A stretch of 64,000 nucleotides of DNA from Varroa destructor (lineage: Eukaryota > Arthropoda > Arachnida > Mesostigmata > Varroidae). Made by a program: the position numbers and the translations under genes. This document shows, piece after piece, positions 13,497-27,200 of the stretch. The notes under the pieces were generated by a model. The model searched no databases and was not told the DNA's origin. It saw nothing but the letters and a program-made list of their open reading frames with translations. Numbering within the stretch: the stretch's first letter is position 1; each line of letters opens with the position of its first letter. The stretch is taken from contig NW_019211458.1 in NCBI RefSeq assembly GCF_002443255.2, positions 25,738,757 through 25,802,756 of the forward strand, in the 5' to 3' direction.

Positions 13497-14713
13497 TATA
13501 TATAATCATCGTATGTGGATGCGTTTTACGTAACTCGCAGAAGCGGCCATTTTTTTTTCTCATCTTTCTTTACTGTTAACCCCTTACTAGACTCGTATAA
13601 TCAGTGTATGAAAAATATATATGTATATATATGCAAATTGAAGCAGTAAATAAATTAACTTTATATTTTGATCGTTTCGGTTGTTGTAGCACATGTTTTA
13701 GGCCATCTAATGAGACGAATGGCGCGCTAAGATGTAATCTAAACAAATAGAAGGTATCCAAAAAGCTTCAGATCATTATCGGAGTAAGGGCAAATTACGA
13801 ACAAAAAGTCAACTCTTATATAGATGTGTGTGTGTGTGACTGTATACGTATAGGAGAAAAACAGTTAACGTCAGCGTACCTGTTAACGTTTCTGTATTTC
13901 GCTTCAGACACTCGCTTATGTTTGATCATAATCCATGAAGCGAACAGTCCAGTAACATTTTATTCATTCATTTGTACAGTAGAACAGCGACTAGACAAAC
14001 GCTTGCCGTTTTACATTGAACCCAACTCCCTGACCCAAAATTGACATCCGTTCTAGTATTCGCTCACAAGATTGTACTGATATCAGTTTGTGTGTTCTTC
14101 TATCTAAAACGACCCGTAACTGGAACAGATTATCATTACTAGTGACTATTTGTAGTTTGCTATTCCTGAGTCATTCGGCACGCAGGAATCGTGCGCTGTT
14201 AAAGCTGCCAGCACGCGCACACCTGAACGTGGCTTTTGTTTAGATAGAAAGAAGGCCTGTTGCAGGCTACTTGGAACTTATTCTGATAATTGTTGATTCG
14301 ATAGTATACTTTACTGAAGTGCTAATTAAAATTGAGCCATCCCGCCATTGCTGCTATCTTCATTTCGTTAATTCCCGTTACTATAAGAGCCATAATTATC
14401 ATTACTATCATCATATTAACTAACTGGAGACAATAGATCGGTCGATTTTTTGGGTTGAAACATTTTTCGTAAATGGAATAAGAGATGCTCTATGATTGTC
14501 CCAGATATATTCCGCTTTAACCGACCGACCAGGCATTTAACCCAATACTGATTCTAAATTAAATTCACTTAGGTTTAGACGACGCTGTTTCCCTAACAAA
14601 TTTATACGCTCCCGACGCCGATCAGGGATACCGTCTATGACTGCCTTCGCTCTGAAATCAACGAACATCATCAGCAAAGTTACTGCGCCATTTTGAATCG
14701 CGGGCATCAGTTA
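13497..14713. other. 3' flank of the receptor-like gene
   Basis: No gene seen. A short GT repeat lies near 13824. A 21-codon plus-strand fragment near 14580 (SLTNLYAPDAD) resembles part of a LINE endonuclease but is too short to call. Confidence 0.5.
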
Positions 14714-14719
14714 TTTAAT
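14714..14719 (-). terminator. Possible poly(A) signal ATTAAA
   Basis: The common variant hexamer ATTAAA occurs about 160 bases past the stop codon of the receptor-like gene on its strand. No canonical AATAAA was noticed nearer. Single hexamers are frequent in AT-rich DNA. Confidence 0.25.
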
Positions 14720-14876
14720 CTACTGCGACGATCTGTCCAGCAGAGTTTCTGGATTAACAAGGATCAGTTTCTTTCTAACAAGGGTGCTCTAGACTGATGG
14801 AAATTTGAATGGCTCCTGTTACTATAATCGAAGGCTGCTGCGAAGCAGACGTCCTTCCTGAACTGCCGCTTCCGTT

Positions 14877-15205
14877 CTAGCTTGTTGACCTCGGGGAAGT
14901 CGTACCTTCCGGCACACGCAGGAGGCTCCGATCTAGCACCCCCGAGGCGGACCTCAGGGCGTGAAGGACTAACGAGAGATTTTCTCGTACGTAACTGAGT
15001 GCCGGAGAAGTGGGCCTCTTGCGCGCCTGTCGAATTGCAACGACTAAGTGAGGGAATAGCGCGCCCCGACTGTCGTCTTCATTGTCTGGTCCGTAAACGA
15101 GGTGCCGCTGGTGAGGGTGACGAGGATAACCGGCCGGTAATAGGAAGCTCCGTTCGAGTTGCATAACTCGTTCGTTGTACTCCGCGACGGTCGTAGGGGC
15201 CAGTG
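14877..15205 (-). CDS. Receptor-like gene, last exon and stop codon
   Basis: The acceptor is CTCCATCTGTCCAG before CACTGG. The exon reads YNERVMQLERSFLLPAGYP and HQRHLVYGPDN, matching NDQLMFLERAFIDPLGLP and YRHVIYAPSSH. It then has FPHLVVAI and a C-terminal helix, VLHALRSASGVLDR, equivalent to VQAAAETLSEVA. About 16 further residues precede the TAG stop at 14877-14879, a slightly longer tail than in the human enzyme. Confidence 0.9.
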
Positions 15206-18200
15206 CTGGACAGATGGAGATTATGAAACAGGAAAAATAGTTGCGGTAGTTTCCGTGATAGCGAGATATGTTGAGACGTTTAATGCTGGCCAAGTGGACC
15301 ATCTATAGTTCTATATAATATGGATTTTCTAGTAATTAGGGAAAGCGAAGTAGTGTCATTTGGTGCATGTGTGTTTATTTATGAGAAGGGCATTTCCTCT
15401 GACACGAAAACTAAGCAAGTTCCTGGTCCGTGTGAGTGCAATTTTTCAAAAAACAGATTCAAAAAAGAACGCTAAACGGTCACGGCATGCAAGATTCTCC
15501 TACCATATGTTAAGTCGTGCGGGGGTCCCAAATAAATTAATTTATGCTGTACTTATGGACTTTGCGCCTAATGATGTAGTAGTAATAACAATGAATGTAG
15601 GCCGTGTTTGATCTGATAGCAACGGCGCTACAAAATGATAGGATTACGTTAAACGATGGAGACTTGCCGCCGTCTGTTCAAATCTCTAAACTGACAGGTG
15701 ATCATCCAAGTCCTCCTCTCTTTATTATCATTCTATTGTTAAAGACGTTATTCGAGAAGATTCCTGGGACTGAAAACCTTGTGAAAGTGCTTTCATGTGC
15801 AGACAACCTAGTTGTCTATGGAAATAACAGATTCCAGACACAGAAAGTTCTGTCTAGATGGTATACAGCCGCCACACAGCTCTGATTCGGTCAGACTCAC
15901 AAAGGAGCAGAGTGGCCGTTTAAAGTATCCTAGTCATATTAAGTAAGTCCTTAAAATACGTTGACAGGATTCCGCATCTAGGCCTGTTCACACTGTACCA
16001 CTGCCGTAGCTTCGTATCCGATGAAAGACGCAGGAAGGGACCATATACGTCGGTTACTATAAAAAGTCTGCAACGTCTGTCCATCCCAGTTCTTCTACGC
16101 CTCTTCGATTTCCAGATCTCTCCAGTAGTAGTTTGCTTATTGGCCTAATAAGGCAGCATCTGACCGTAGATTATATCAGATAGCCAAACTGGCTAAGGAT
16201 GTCATTCGTGAAACGCGCGTTGAGATTGCACCATCTAATGTGAATGATTCGCGTACCTTTTTGCCAACACACGGTTTGTTGCCGGAAAACTCAGGATGCG
16301 CTTAAACGCATTCTGACCTTCGGCGCGCTCGTGCCTTCGCAAAACGTCTAGGTAGCTGGAAATGAAAATTTGTGGAAATCGACCCTGATTTCCTAAGTAC
16401 TTGAGCGATGATAAATGACGCGTGAAGGAAGCTAGGTTATTCCAATGGTCATGCGCCATTGTTTTATCACGTGCTATGCACCACATCAGGCCTTCATGAA
16501 CCCATCGGAAACTGTCTGCTCAAAATTCGCACGATGCCGCCAGATACAGTCTTTAATTAACCTTGCATGGCAAAGATATGTTATTGTATGACTTTGTGGA
16601 TCTCGTATCACTGTACGTATCATTAATATGATAATAGTTGTAGATGAAAGTTTTTACTTAATTGGGCCTGTGGTGTACGATACATTATTTTGTTAGGAAT
16701 TAAATTTTTTATCCGGAAAAATTGATGTGCCTAATTAAATATTATATTTATCTATATATAATTATATATAAAGAATTGTGCTGGTTTAATCCCTGCAGTA
16801 GATTATTGTTCAGCTTCAACGTGAATTAAATGAGTGTTACATTTTTTTACACTCAACGCAAATACCTGTTTGTAGACATATACGAAACTTTAACCCACTT
16901 TCCTTAAATGTAATAATGGCCACTCGGAATTAATGACCCTGTGTATTAATCGACTTAACAATATGAAATGGCCTGCTGTGTGATACTCACTTTGTTGGTC
17001 CTTAACAATGTCCTCGTATTCTTCTTGAAAATCCCTACAAGCAATCGTAAATGCTCTCACTGCAGCCGCTAAAACGTCCATTCGTAAATGATACGAGCGA
17101 AAGAACTCGCCATACCGACGTTGAAATGGCGCAAAGTCAGCCGAAATCTGCTCGGCATAGTCGGTTACCTGCAAAAAAAAGTAGGGCCAGTTAGGCCATG
17201 ACGACTGTCGCTACTATTACTAACTTTCAAATACGCCCGCGTTTTCTTGAAATCACATCTTCGTGATTTTCTAATGTTGACACACATTTCATGCATAAAT
17301 CTTCAAATCATGTCTATCTTTGCACCAGGGTCATCGCACCTCATCTCCCTTTACCTTAATTGGAAGTCGAAGGCTATCGATGAGAGCCAGCGAAAAGACG
17401 GCCACGAGTTGTGCAAGCGCGGCAGCAGCATGCTGTCCGGGATCGGCGTATCCAATCAAATAGTCGAGATCGTCATAGGCTGTGCGCGCCGCAGGGTAAT
17501 CATAACGACCGTCTCGCGCAACCAACTGAACGTGGACGGTAGAGGTGCCCAGGAGCTGGGCGAACGGCAACAAATCTGCGCAACCGCCAGCCGGGGGACT
17601 CATTTCAGGTCGAGGGTTGCGTATATTTGATGGACGCAAAGTACCCCGTCTTGCCCAGCTTGCATAGAGACTTGGAGGATTGGATTGCATGGGGGAACTC
17701 GCAGGACGTGAGTATAACCGCCCCTGGCCAGCATCCGATGTCCCATCCTTCTCCGTTTTTTTTTCGCCAGCGACACGTCTTCCATCAGCGCCATTATCGT
17801 CGTCTCGACTTTCCGCTTCAGGTGATCCGACTTCTGGTACCTGTTCCGCCGCCTCACTGAGAACCTGTCGGAGAAGTGGGCTGCCCATCACTTGTAAAGT
17901 TCGGTTTCCTGCAAGACCACAACAATACATGCTAACAGGCGACCATGACGCTTCCAAGCAATGTGCAACCAATCTCTGAACAACGAAGACTGCTTAAGTT
18001 ATAACTTAAACAAACATCTGTATAACTGAGCATAGATTTGGATTGCGGTAACCCCAGATTTTATTGCAAACTTTAATATGGTAGCTGCGCTGGAGATTCA
18101 ACAGTCAATACTTTATTTTGCAGACCTCATTTTGCAATGCATCTACTTCTTTACATAATTGCTTCTATTCCTGCACACGCTATGTGAATCATGTAAAAGT

Positions 18201-21200
18201 TTTTTTACTAAGATGATTTTTCTTCGTCATAGTTTATAGCAAGAAAGCTTTATGTATACGGAAATTTGTTAGAGGATGCTGCAGGTGCAGTCTGATGATT
18301 GGATAAACATACGGGCAATGTTTGCTTTATCGATTGAAAGTTTGTACACGCAGAAGTTAGTAGATTTGTAACGTTTTTCGAAGTTACAAGGGATAAAGCT
18401 AATCAGATAGGAAGCCATGATGTCGGTCACAGGAATAGATGCGTTGCAATGACAGTGATTAAACAAAATTAAGTGAATCTGTATTACTTTGTTTTTGTAA
18501 CCTCAATTAGCTTCACATTCACCTTTTTTTTTTTTTCTAAACAAAAGGACCCACGTTCTTCTACGTTTATATACTTGTTCTTGCTTTTATGTTTGTACTA
18601 GATAAGAAAGTCTTTCGGTCGGACGAGTGTTCCAACGAAGTCATTACTTGTGAGTCTCTCAAATTGCTAGAATGGCACTAACCTGTTATCGCGCGATCCA
18701 ATGAGATATATGCAATGATCCGTTGACCCAACTCTTGCCCGTATTTTTGCACAAACTCCGTGCTACCGACCTGGCCAAATTCGGCAGCGTCCCAGGCGGC
18801 GAATACCAAAGTTCGTTTCGGTCGCCAACCCTCGATGCGAACCAGGTCAGAGAACATGCGTGCTACCTACAAATATGATTATCGATCGAATCTTTTATCA
18901 GCTCGAAGTATGTACCTTTGAGGAAAACTAGCTAAATAGTGAGTGAAAAGCCCAGCACTATGCCACATCGGTAACGGCAAGACTGCACCTCGGACCTGGT
19001 CAAGCAATGTTACTAATAATACGAACTTGAAAACAGATACCAATGTGCATAATATGTTTCGCTTTTTCTAGATTTCTGAAAAATGTAAAAATATGTGCCA
19101 ATGCAAACTTACTTCCATCAGGACAGCCATTCCGGTTCCTGGATCTGCGGCTCCATGTGTCCAAGCGTCATGATGACAACCAATGATAAGGTAACGCCCT
19201 GGTAAAGGATTGTTTGTAGCGTTGAACATAGCGTGGAATTAAGCATATATCTCTGTGATTGTTGCTTCACGATTACAAATATATATGAGCTCTGTCGCGT
19301 CGGTGGTGGTGTTATTTGAAAAGCGATATCTGGCGGTTGTTGATGTGCTAAGACCGCTGTAACGTCTCTATTCGGATGGAACGCCCTAAGATAACTAAAA
19401 TTTCAGCAAAAGTCGTTCTAAAAGCTTTGATGCGAAAAATTCCTTTCGTAGTAGCAGGGCAATTACGAAAGAAGTTGATAAAATTATAAATTATGCTGGT
19501 GTTGCTCAGTTTGTGGCCATTATATTTACACGGAGCTAACTGTCCACGATCAGCTTTCAGGAAAGCTGGCTACAAAGAAAAACTCGATTTTGGGTGCCAT
19601 GCGAACGGACGTAAGGAAATTTACTCTGTCATATTTCTATCTGTGAAGCTCTATTGGCGTGAAACGGCACTGAAAGTAGCTAGTTACGGCATACGACATA
19701 CGACAGTAGTAGCATCTATGGCAAAGCCTAGATTAATGCCAAAGGAGGTGATGCTTTGCGGTTGGTGAGATCGGAAAGGAACTGGTGCATTGTAAATTGT
19801 TTCCAAAAGGATTGATCCGGACCTCTGCTGTTGAGAACTTGCAAGACGACAACGAGCCACAAAAAATAAAGCGACCGAAACCAGTGAGCGGAGGTGACAG
19901 CGTCTTTTGCCATGAGGACGCCACATAAATATACACGTTTAGCTACTAGGCAAAAATTCAGAGGATTCTGATAAAAAATTTGAATGCACCTGCCGTATAG
20001 CCCGAACCTTGATCCGCTAGGCTGTCAGCTGTATTGCTTTCTGCAGAACGTCCGTAATTTAATTTCGATAGAGGGACGCAACAATTACTTGCCTTTTTTT
20101 TTGCCCGGAAATCACAGATGTACAATAGTGATAAAGTTATGATGTCACTGTAGTAAATGTTATTCTAAAATAATATTTTTTTTGTTTTAATTTTCCCTCA
20201 AAAACGGTCGATACTTTTTTCGACAACAAAACAAAAAGTATATATATATATGCATGTGGGTGAACGTTTCCCATTTCCAGTCATGTAGCTTATGATATGT
20301 ATATTCTGCTCGGTCATAGACGGAATTGGTAATTGGAAGTTGGCTATCGAAAACTTGGATACTGTATGGCGTTTCGTAGTTAGATATTAGAGTCAGTAAT
20401 TAGCTATGTAGTTTGACAAAGAAGGTTTTCAAGCAAAAGTATCTATAAGTTCCCCAAAGGGCGAATCGTTCCTGCTTCTTCGGCTCGCATGTGGACTATT
20501 GTTATCGCTAATTTTTCGATACGTTGTTCATACCAAAGCAAACCTCAAGTATTGATCGGTGTAGTGAATGCTACTGATTAATCGTATTCGTACTGCTAAC
20601 GCAATGCAGGCGTTAACGGCCGTCGATAATAGCATAACGTAATAACCCGAAAGCATTGTTTCATGAAAGCGTCCTTAAACTCCGGACGACCTAGGCCTGC
20701 CTAACTAACTAAGCATTATCTACGATGTATATGTATGAGACCGTAGAGCAATGGTGCCTTTCGTATGTTTACCTCGCCATGTTATGCAATACCTCAAATA
20801 ATCGTACACATGAAACATTGGTGATGGTTGGATGACTAGTGTTCGGCTCGAAGTAAAGGGCGCCAAGGCGTCCTAAGGACCAAGAGTCGGATAAGGCTGC
20901 TTGATGCTGGTCCCTTCAAAGCTGCTTCCCCTACACACCGTAAACACACCCGCTCCCAACCCTTGACGGGTGCGGAGCTTGGGATCACCTCCAGTATCCA
21001 TGCCCCTTGGCTTGTTATATGGGCCAAGTGGGTCGTTTGTAGATAACTAATCAGCTACAGGTATTCCGACCGCATTCCCTTCAAGCAATATACATATTAT
21101 AACTATTGTAGATAATAGTGGCCCTCAACGACTATTACCGTCGCCATCTTGACTGTTCTGCTGTGTTTACCCCTAGACAGAAAAGCCAACTGGCTTAGCA

Positions 21201-24200
21201 GGGTTGTCGTTCCTATGTGACTTGCGTACTGACAACAAATGGCTCCTAAGCCGGAATCTCGTCATCTCTAGCACTTGGCGTCGTATATCCTGTATCTTGT
21301 GTATTAGTTTGCAGCCTCAGTCGCGCGGCTGTCTTTCCGTCCGCGTGAATATGTACATATATGTTAACGTATGCGTATGTATTGTCGAGTACGTGTGTGA
21401 ATATAGATGATTGCGTTTTGTGCGATAAATGTAATGAGAGGTGTTGCAGTTGGGGTATTACTTTGCCGCCAATAGACACCTGCCGCCCTGATCGACCAGG
21501 TTTCCGTTTTGCCGCGCCACGTTCCCACTGTTCGATGAGCAACACGGCGCCCGTCGTGGGAGAGGACCGCCCACCTCATGTTGCGCTCGTTTCCATTACC
21601 GTCAGTCGGGAACTATTTAACTTAACTATCCACTAACACTCTGTTATCCCGTAAATCGTTATACTATCAATGGAAAGGCGGGATCTGCGCAACAGCATCC
21701 CAACAACAGCTACCCGGCACCGACAATGCACGGGACCGGTACCAACGAGGTTATTCAACGAGGTCGTTCAACCCGAACAACCAGTCATAGGCAGACTATC
21801 GTGGAACGACGGGCTTTGAACAGAGCGAGAGCTACAGGCGAGAAGGAAACCAGTTAACGCGCTAATCCCTGACAGCTTTATTGGATCACAGTTTAAGTAC
21901 CAGTGGTAATTGATTGTTGTATCACGAATCCCCATCATTGTGCGGTCAATGTAAAGAGTAAGCGAAACAGGTACTGTCAGAGAAAAGGCAAGGGAGAAAA
22001 AGCTCAGATCCATCTCATCGTCATTTCTTCGAGTAGTGCTCGCCTGCGTAGAGCTCGCTGAGGGTCGCCGGGAGTTGAAGCTAATGCGATTACTACAGCT
22101 ACTAATGACCGGTGCTGACGAAGCTCTGCTTCGCGGGAATTTACATTGCCTCACGGGTTGAGTCAGTGGGGACTAGAATGAATGGCTGATTAACGAAAAT
22201 GCACCCATGCATGTATAAACAGGGAAGGCCAATGTCCCTCTCGCTGTGCTATACGCTAGGCTTCCGTAACAGGTAATAAAATAAAATAAATAAATAAAAT
22301 AGCTACCACTTGTACTGAAGCAATTTATACTGAAGCCTTACCAAGCTTTTTTTTTTATTCTTGTTGTTGTTGAACCTTTTGTTTGTCGTTATCATCGAGT
22401 TTTCTTCTTTACACATACGTTTCGGGTCACACAAGTGTCTGATAGAAGTACCTACATAATTATGTTTGTTGTGGATTGAAGCAATTCGATAGTTTTCGCA
22501 AGCAATTGGCTGAAAGCGAACGGCAGGTTGATCCTTCCCGCCTCCCTAGAGCTGAAGAGATGATCGGGTTCTTGTTACAAGCAGCTGTTGACGCAGCAGC
22601 GTCCGATACCGACGTGTTTAGTGGAGAAGCGCGCTATTCTCTATGCTCCGTTGCTCACGTTTTAGCCAATCTAGTAGGACAATTGGAGTCGAGTATGGTA
22701 CCGATACTTTTTCTGAAGGCAAGTTAAGTATGCGGGGCAAGGTACCCCGGACACAGCATAGCACAGATAGCGTATTCGACGGTAAACTGTCGCATGATTA
22801 GTCGCCGCCATAGAACCGACGAAAACCGACATACTAGTATTAGGGCTGGACCATCCTAATCATCGGCTAGAAACAGTGGCAGCCCCAGCAACAGTAGGCG
22901 TCGCGGCCTTCCGATGGAAGGATGAACCTTGCGGAATCGGCGAACGAAAGAATCTGCATGGCGAACCAAGCAAGCTGATGGAACTTGTTCCACAACGCTA
23001 TCATAAGTGAAGTGAAAAGTGAAACTCCACGTCTTTGAGCGTTCAGCCCATCTCAGATATATTCATTTATGCTTTGAGATTCATCCGAATGTTCCGAGTA
23101 CCTAGAAGTTTCAATATATTCTAAATTTATTCATTGTACGCACGCCTAGAAACTTAAGCTGATAGCGGCCGAATCGATAGATTGTTCGTTAACAGGAGTT
23201 AAATTAAAAGTGAATTTTCCAGAACAGTCTGAATCCTTGCGATGTCTCCTGACTAACAACCGGGCATTGCAATTTCAAAATATCGCAGCTTGCTAGCACT
23301 GCTTGTTCGTTCAGTAACATGTATCCGTAGACGGATAAACAACCTACATAATAGAGAACATTAATGGAATAGTTTTTCAACTCATTTTTAAAGGCTATAG
23401 AATATTGATTATAGGCCAAGTATGAAAAGGCTACGGTGCCCTCAATAGGCTGTCTCTTCGCGATAGATCTCAGCTGTAAATAATCAGCGTTCAAATGACT
23501 GTACAAGCGATTACGTTACTGTTAGTGAATGGCTTTGCACAAACGGAGCGTCTCTGTTTGGCGAAATAGTGGAAAATGTCTCCAGATTAGAGGATAGAGG
23601 CGGCGGGCTATTCGTAGCTAATGAACTTGATAGGCGATAAATTGTGGCACATCTCGATTGTTTTGGTAGGTATTACTAACAAAGGGTTTCCCCGAACCCC
23701 TGCACTTGCACTTAATTAACACAAAATACTGTTCCGCTTTGTTTTTTTCTATTAGAAGAAAAATAGTGTGCATAGCGACGTTTCAGAACGGGTCGCGAGC
23801 CACCTAAACCATCCCTCACAACATATATAGTGAAGCTCAATTGGGGTAGATAAATCATCCTTCTTCAAATTCATCTTCTAACTGTGTTTTGTTTAACTTA
23901 CCTGGCTCGTATGTACCGGGAATAAGTCCGATGACGTTGTGAACTGCCATCTCTCTAAAGAGATTGAATGAGGACAGCTGAATTTCGCTAGAGGAACGCA
24001 ATGTTATGAATTTAGCTTTTATTAAAATTCGGATAATTTTTTAGTAAATATTTATTTTCTTAGCAAATTTAAATATTTATTATTATATAATGCGCAGTCG
24101 GCTTCGAAGCCGAAAAAATTTTGAAAGACAAAGTCATATAAAGTGATAACACTGATATACGCTTTTTATAGAGCTGAGAGAAAAAACGTCTATTTTGCGA

Positions 24201-27200
24201 TTTTTATGTATTACATTATACAGTAAAACATTAGTATTAGAGGAACGTCCAGTGTTCTCCGCAGATTAATGTTCTTCTAAATCGCACTAATGATCGGTTT
24301 CAATTGTTATGCGAAACTGCTAACAGAGTCCCAAATGTGCATGTAACAGAATGGCGGCGTGCTTTATTAAGTATCTTCATGTACTCATGGTAAGACTGTC
24401 CTTGTCTTCAGAATTATACCTGATAATTTCTCGGTTTCTCATATAGAGATTGCACAACTACGTAGATTCGATTTCTTGAATAATATTAATAATGCATCGA
24501 GGTGTTTTTGTAACTTTCAGAACAATAAAGTTGAAGCCAAGTCAGGATAGACAGAGCTTGAGGTTCTGAACGATACTGCAGCATATATAGTTGATATTAG
24601 CGATGTGTGTTTTCCAGAATTGCCGTTCGGATTCTAGTGGTAGCAGATATGCTATTTCAAGGTAACAAATGACGATACACAGTAAAACGAGTTGACAGTA
24701 TCGGGTACCTTGACATAGCTTTCACGTTAGGGTCAAATAAAACAATAACCTTTTAATTATAATAATAATAATAAAGGTAGTAAGTATCTAGTGGAACACG
24801 CACGATCAGGGTAGGTTTGGGAGGAAGTTCACTTTTCTATATATCTTTTATAAATCAAATGGTGCATCTAGGCCTTTAGCGTTGAGCAAAACGAAGGCTA
24901 TGCTCTAAAAGGTATTCGACTGTACCTAAAATACATGGGTACAAAGTAGACTTACACTTCCGCAGCATCTTTATAACCAGGCCCAAAAGCAAAGGTAATA
25001 TTGAGTCGGCCTTGCCATTGGACCGGAGCGACAGGTCCTCCCATGTCGCTAGAATATGACCAGGAAAGCAGAAAACTCACGATTAGGTTTATGGGAAATT
25101 TCAAAACTACTTGATTCACTTCTCATAGTTCACGGAAGTTTCTTTTGATCTAAGTCACTTTGTGTTCACAAACAAAAACGACAGCCGAATTAAAACAAAA
25201 AATATTAATTTATGCACGTCTGTACGAGTTAAGTTTAGGTCATGCGCGCACATGTTTCTGGTTAAATGTCCTGCGTAGTTTAAACTGAATATCTGTCCAA
25301 GAATAAAACTTGACCCGGAAAAATGCAGCGTACACAGGATAAAATTCTTGTTGTTTTTAAAATAAATCATATAGACATATGGTAACCCGGTGTAATTTTG
25401 CTTATAACACAAGGATATATAAGCGGATGAGCAAGAACACTGAAATCTATGTGATTTCAACTTAAGTAGAGGAAACAATCAATTTAAGTTTTAGTACGGC
25501 TTTACGAATAATATCTCAATACCGACCAATTTTACAATTATCAGGTAACCAAATAATAATAATAATTTAGTAAAGAAACGCAGGAATAACTCCATTGTAT
25601 ATTTTACGTGAACGCCTACTGAACTGTGTCTGTACCGAAGGAAATGCTGAGCATCTCCAGCGCTGATCGGCTGCACCGGTATAGCGGGTAATTGGACGTC
25701 GGCTCGTGGGAGACGGTGCATGTCGGAGCTGGCGGGAAGAAATGGGGTCGCTGGATCCCCGGGAAATGACTTGAGACTCGCCCGTTCGACCGCATCCCAC
25801 GGAACTGGGGGGCTGCCTGACTCCAGCGGGTCTACTGATTCCCATTCGGTATCGAGTGGATCACCATAAATAAGGACACCTTCATTGATAAGATCAAAAA
25901 TAGCAGAACATAAAAGAATATGTATGTATCAAGATCGCTGAAGAACAATATATATATATATATATATTGTTTTTTACAAGTACAAACGTAATTTACTTTT
26001 AAAAAAATCTAAGGACCTTATCATCCGTCGGAATTATGCCGACAGAAAATGATAAGCAGTACAGTCTAACAACCAATGTTAGTGAAGGCAACTTTCCCTA
26101 GCACACTGTATAGGAAACTCAAGTCCATCGTTCCTCTGCAAAAAAACCATTTTGTTGCTACATTAGTGTTAACTGTCATATATACCTTTAACGCCGTTGT
26201 CCTCGGCTCTCTTAATCTTTGCCAGCAGTTCACCTTTTCCATAGCGCATAATGGCTATCGTTCCGTTTAACGTAACTCCTCGCGACTTTAACATATCAAA
26301 ATCCTCAGGCTGGCCGAAGTGCACATAGACCGGCTTACCCCGTACCTTTCCCGGTGACGAGTATGCCACGTATGGCTGAGTTTCTATAGAAGAAAAACAA
26401 TTCGTGATTGGATGCAGAAATTTTGCTGCTTTCATCAATACTTCATAATGGTTCGTTCTTTTCTAGACGAATGCGTTGACCTCAGAAACTAGTTTTGGGC
26501 ACTGCAAACGGTTTCGCAGATTCCCGAAGCCGTAGCGTATCTCTTCTTCAGCATGTCATCTTTCGCAGGTAGAACACGTAAATTGTGCCCGTCACAATAC
26601 TTGCTCAGGTTTGCCGTTCGCTTCGAATTTAAATATGTCAAAATACAATGAAGATAATATGACTAATATCGAAGTCAATATAACTCAAAGTTAGAACAGC
26701 TTCTTTGCGGAAGATTACGCAGAGAGGTTCGAGTCATCGATCCTAATCATTTCCACAGCAAATAATGGCTAATTTCTGTTTTGCCAGGTGAAGTTTCTGT
26801 CTCGAGTTAAACACACACATCCTGTCAATGTAACTTAAGCGAGTCATAGATGCTACTCCGCGAGACACTCACCTAGTTGATTGTCCCGCGTCGTGGTGGT
26901 CAACTGGAATAACACCCTAGACCCTCTCGTAAGTCGAACCTCGTTTGCCCGTTCCATATCTGGATAGGATAGCAACGGACGAAACTCTTCAATTCGTAGT
27001 CCTTGTAGTTCCTGAGTCTGCCATGCGGCTCGTATCTTGCTAGCCAACGTGGCACCTTTGTCCGAACCGCCCACGTGGAACTCACGTGTCATAGTCCTGC
27101 AAATGCAATTTAACTCGACATGACATTATTGTGTCACGATTACAGCTGTCAGATCCGCTTGCCCTAAGTCGCCTCCTTCATATCGGCCGGATGCATACAA

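Larger units (their letters stand above)
19199..23901 (-). other. Largest intron of the receptor-like gene
   Basis: 4703 bases with GTAAGT and TTTACCAG ends. It contains the A-rich tract at 22275 and the two nested plus-strand frames; the remainder is anonymous. Confidence 0.75.

Noticed and set aside
14579..14642. Plus-strand SLTNLYAPDAD fragment resembling a LINE endonuclease
   Set aside because: It is only about 20 codons, followed by a stop, and separated from the reverse-transcriptase relic by the last coding exon of the receptor-like gene.
15206..15302. Upstream extension of the last coding frame (an ATG-like start near 15302)
   Set aside because: A strong acceptor at 15206 restores phase and family alignment; the extra codons are intron read-through.
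17627..17979. Plus-strand open frames over the ninth exon
   Set aside because: They are shadows of a GC-rich minus-strand coding exon.
25880..25905. In-frame 5' extension of the fourth exon (reading AIFDLINEG)
   Set aside because: Splicing at 25880 gives an ungapped family alignment (VKGVLIYGDP); the extension would duplicate that segment, though the weak acceptor leaves some doubt.
26724..26733. GGTTCGAGTC, a tRNA B-box match
   Set aside because: Flanking bases cannot form the T stem and no A box precedes it at the right distance.
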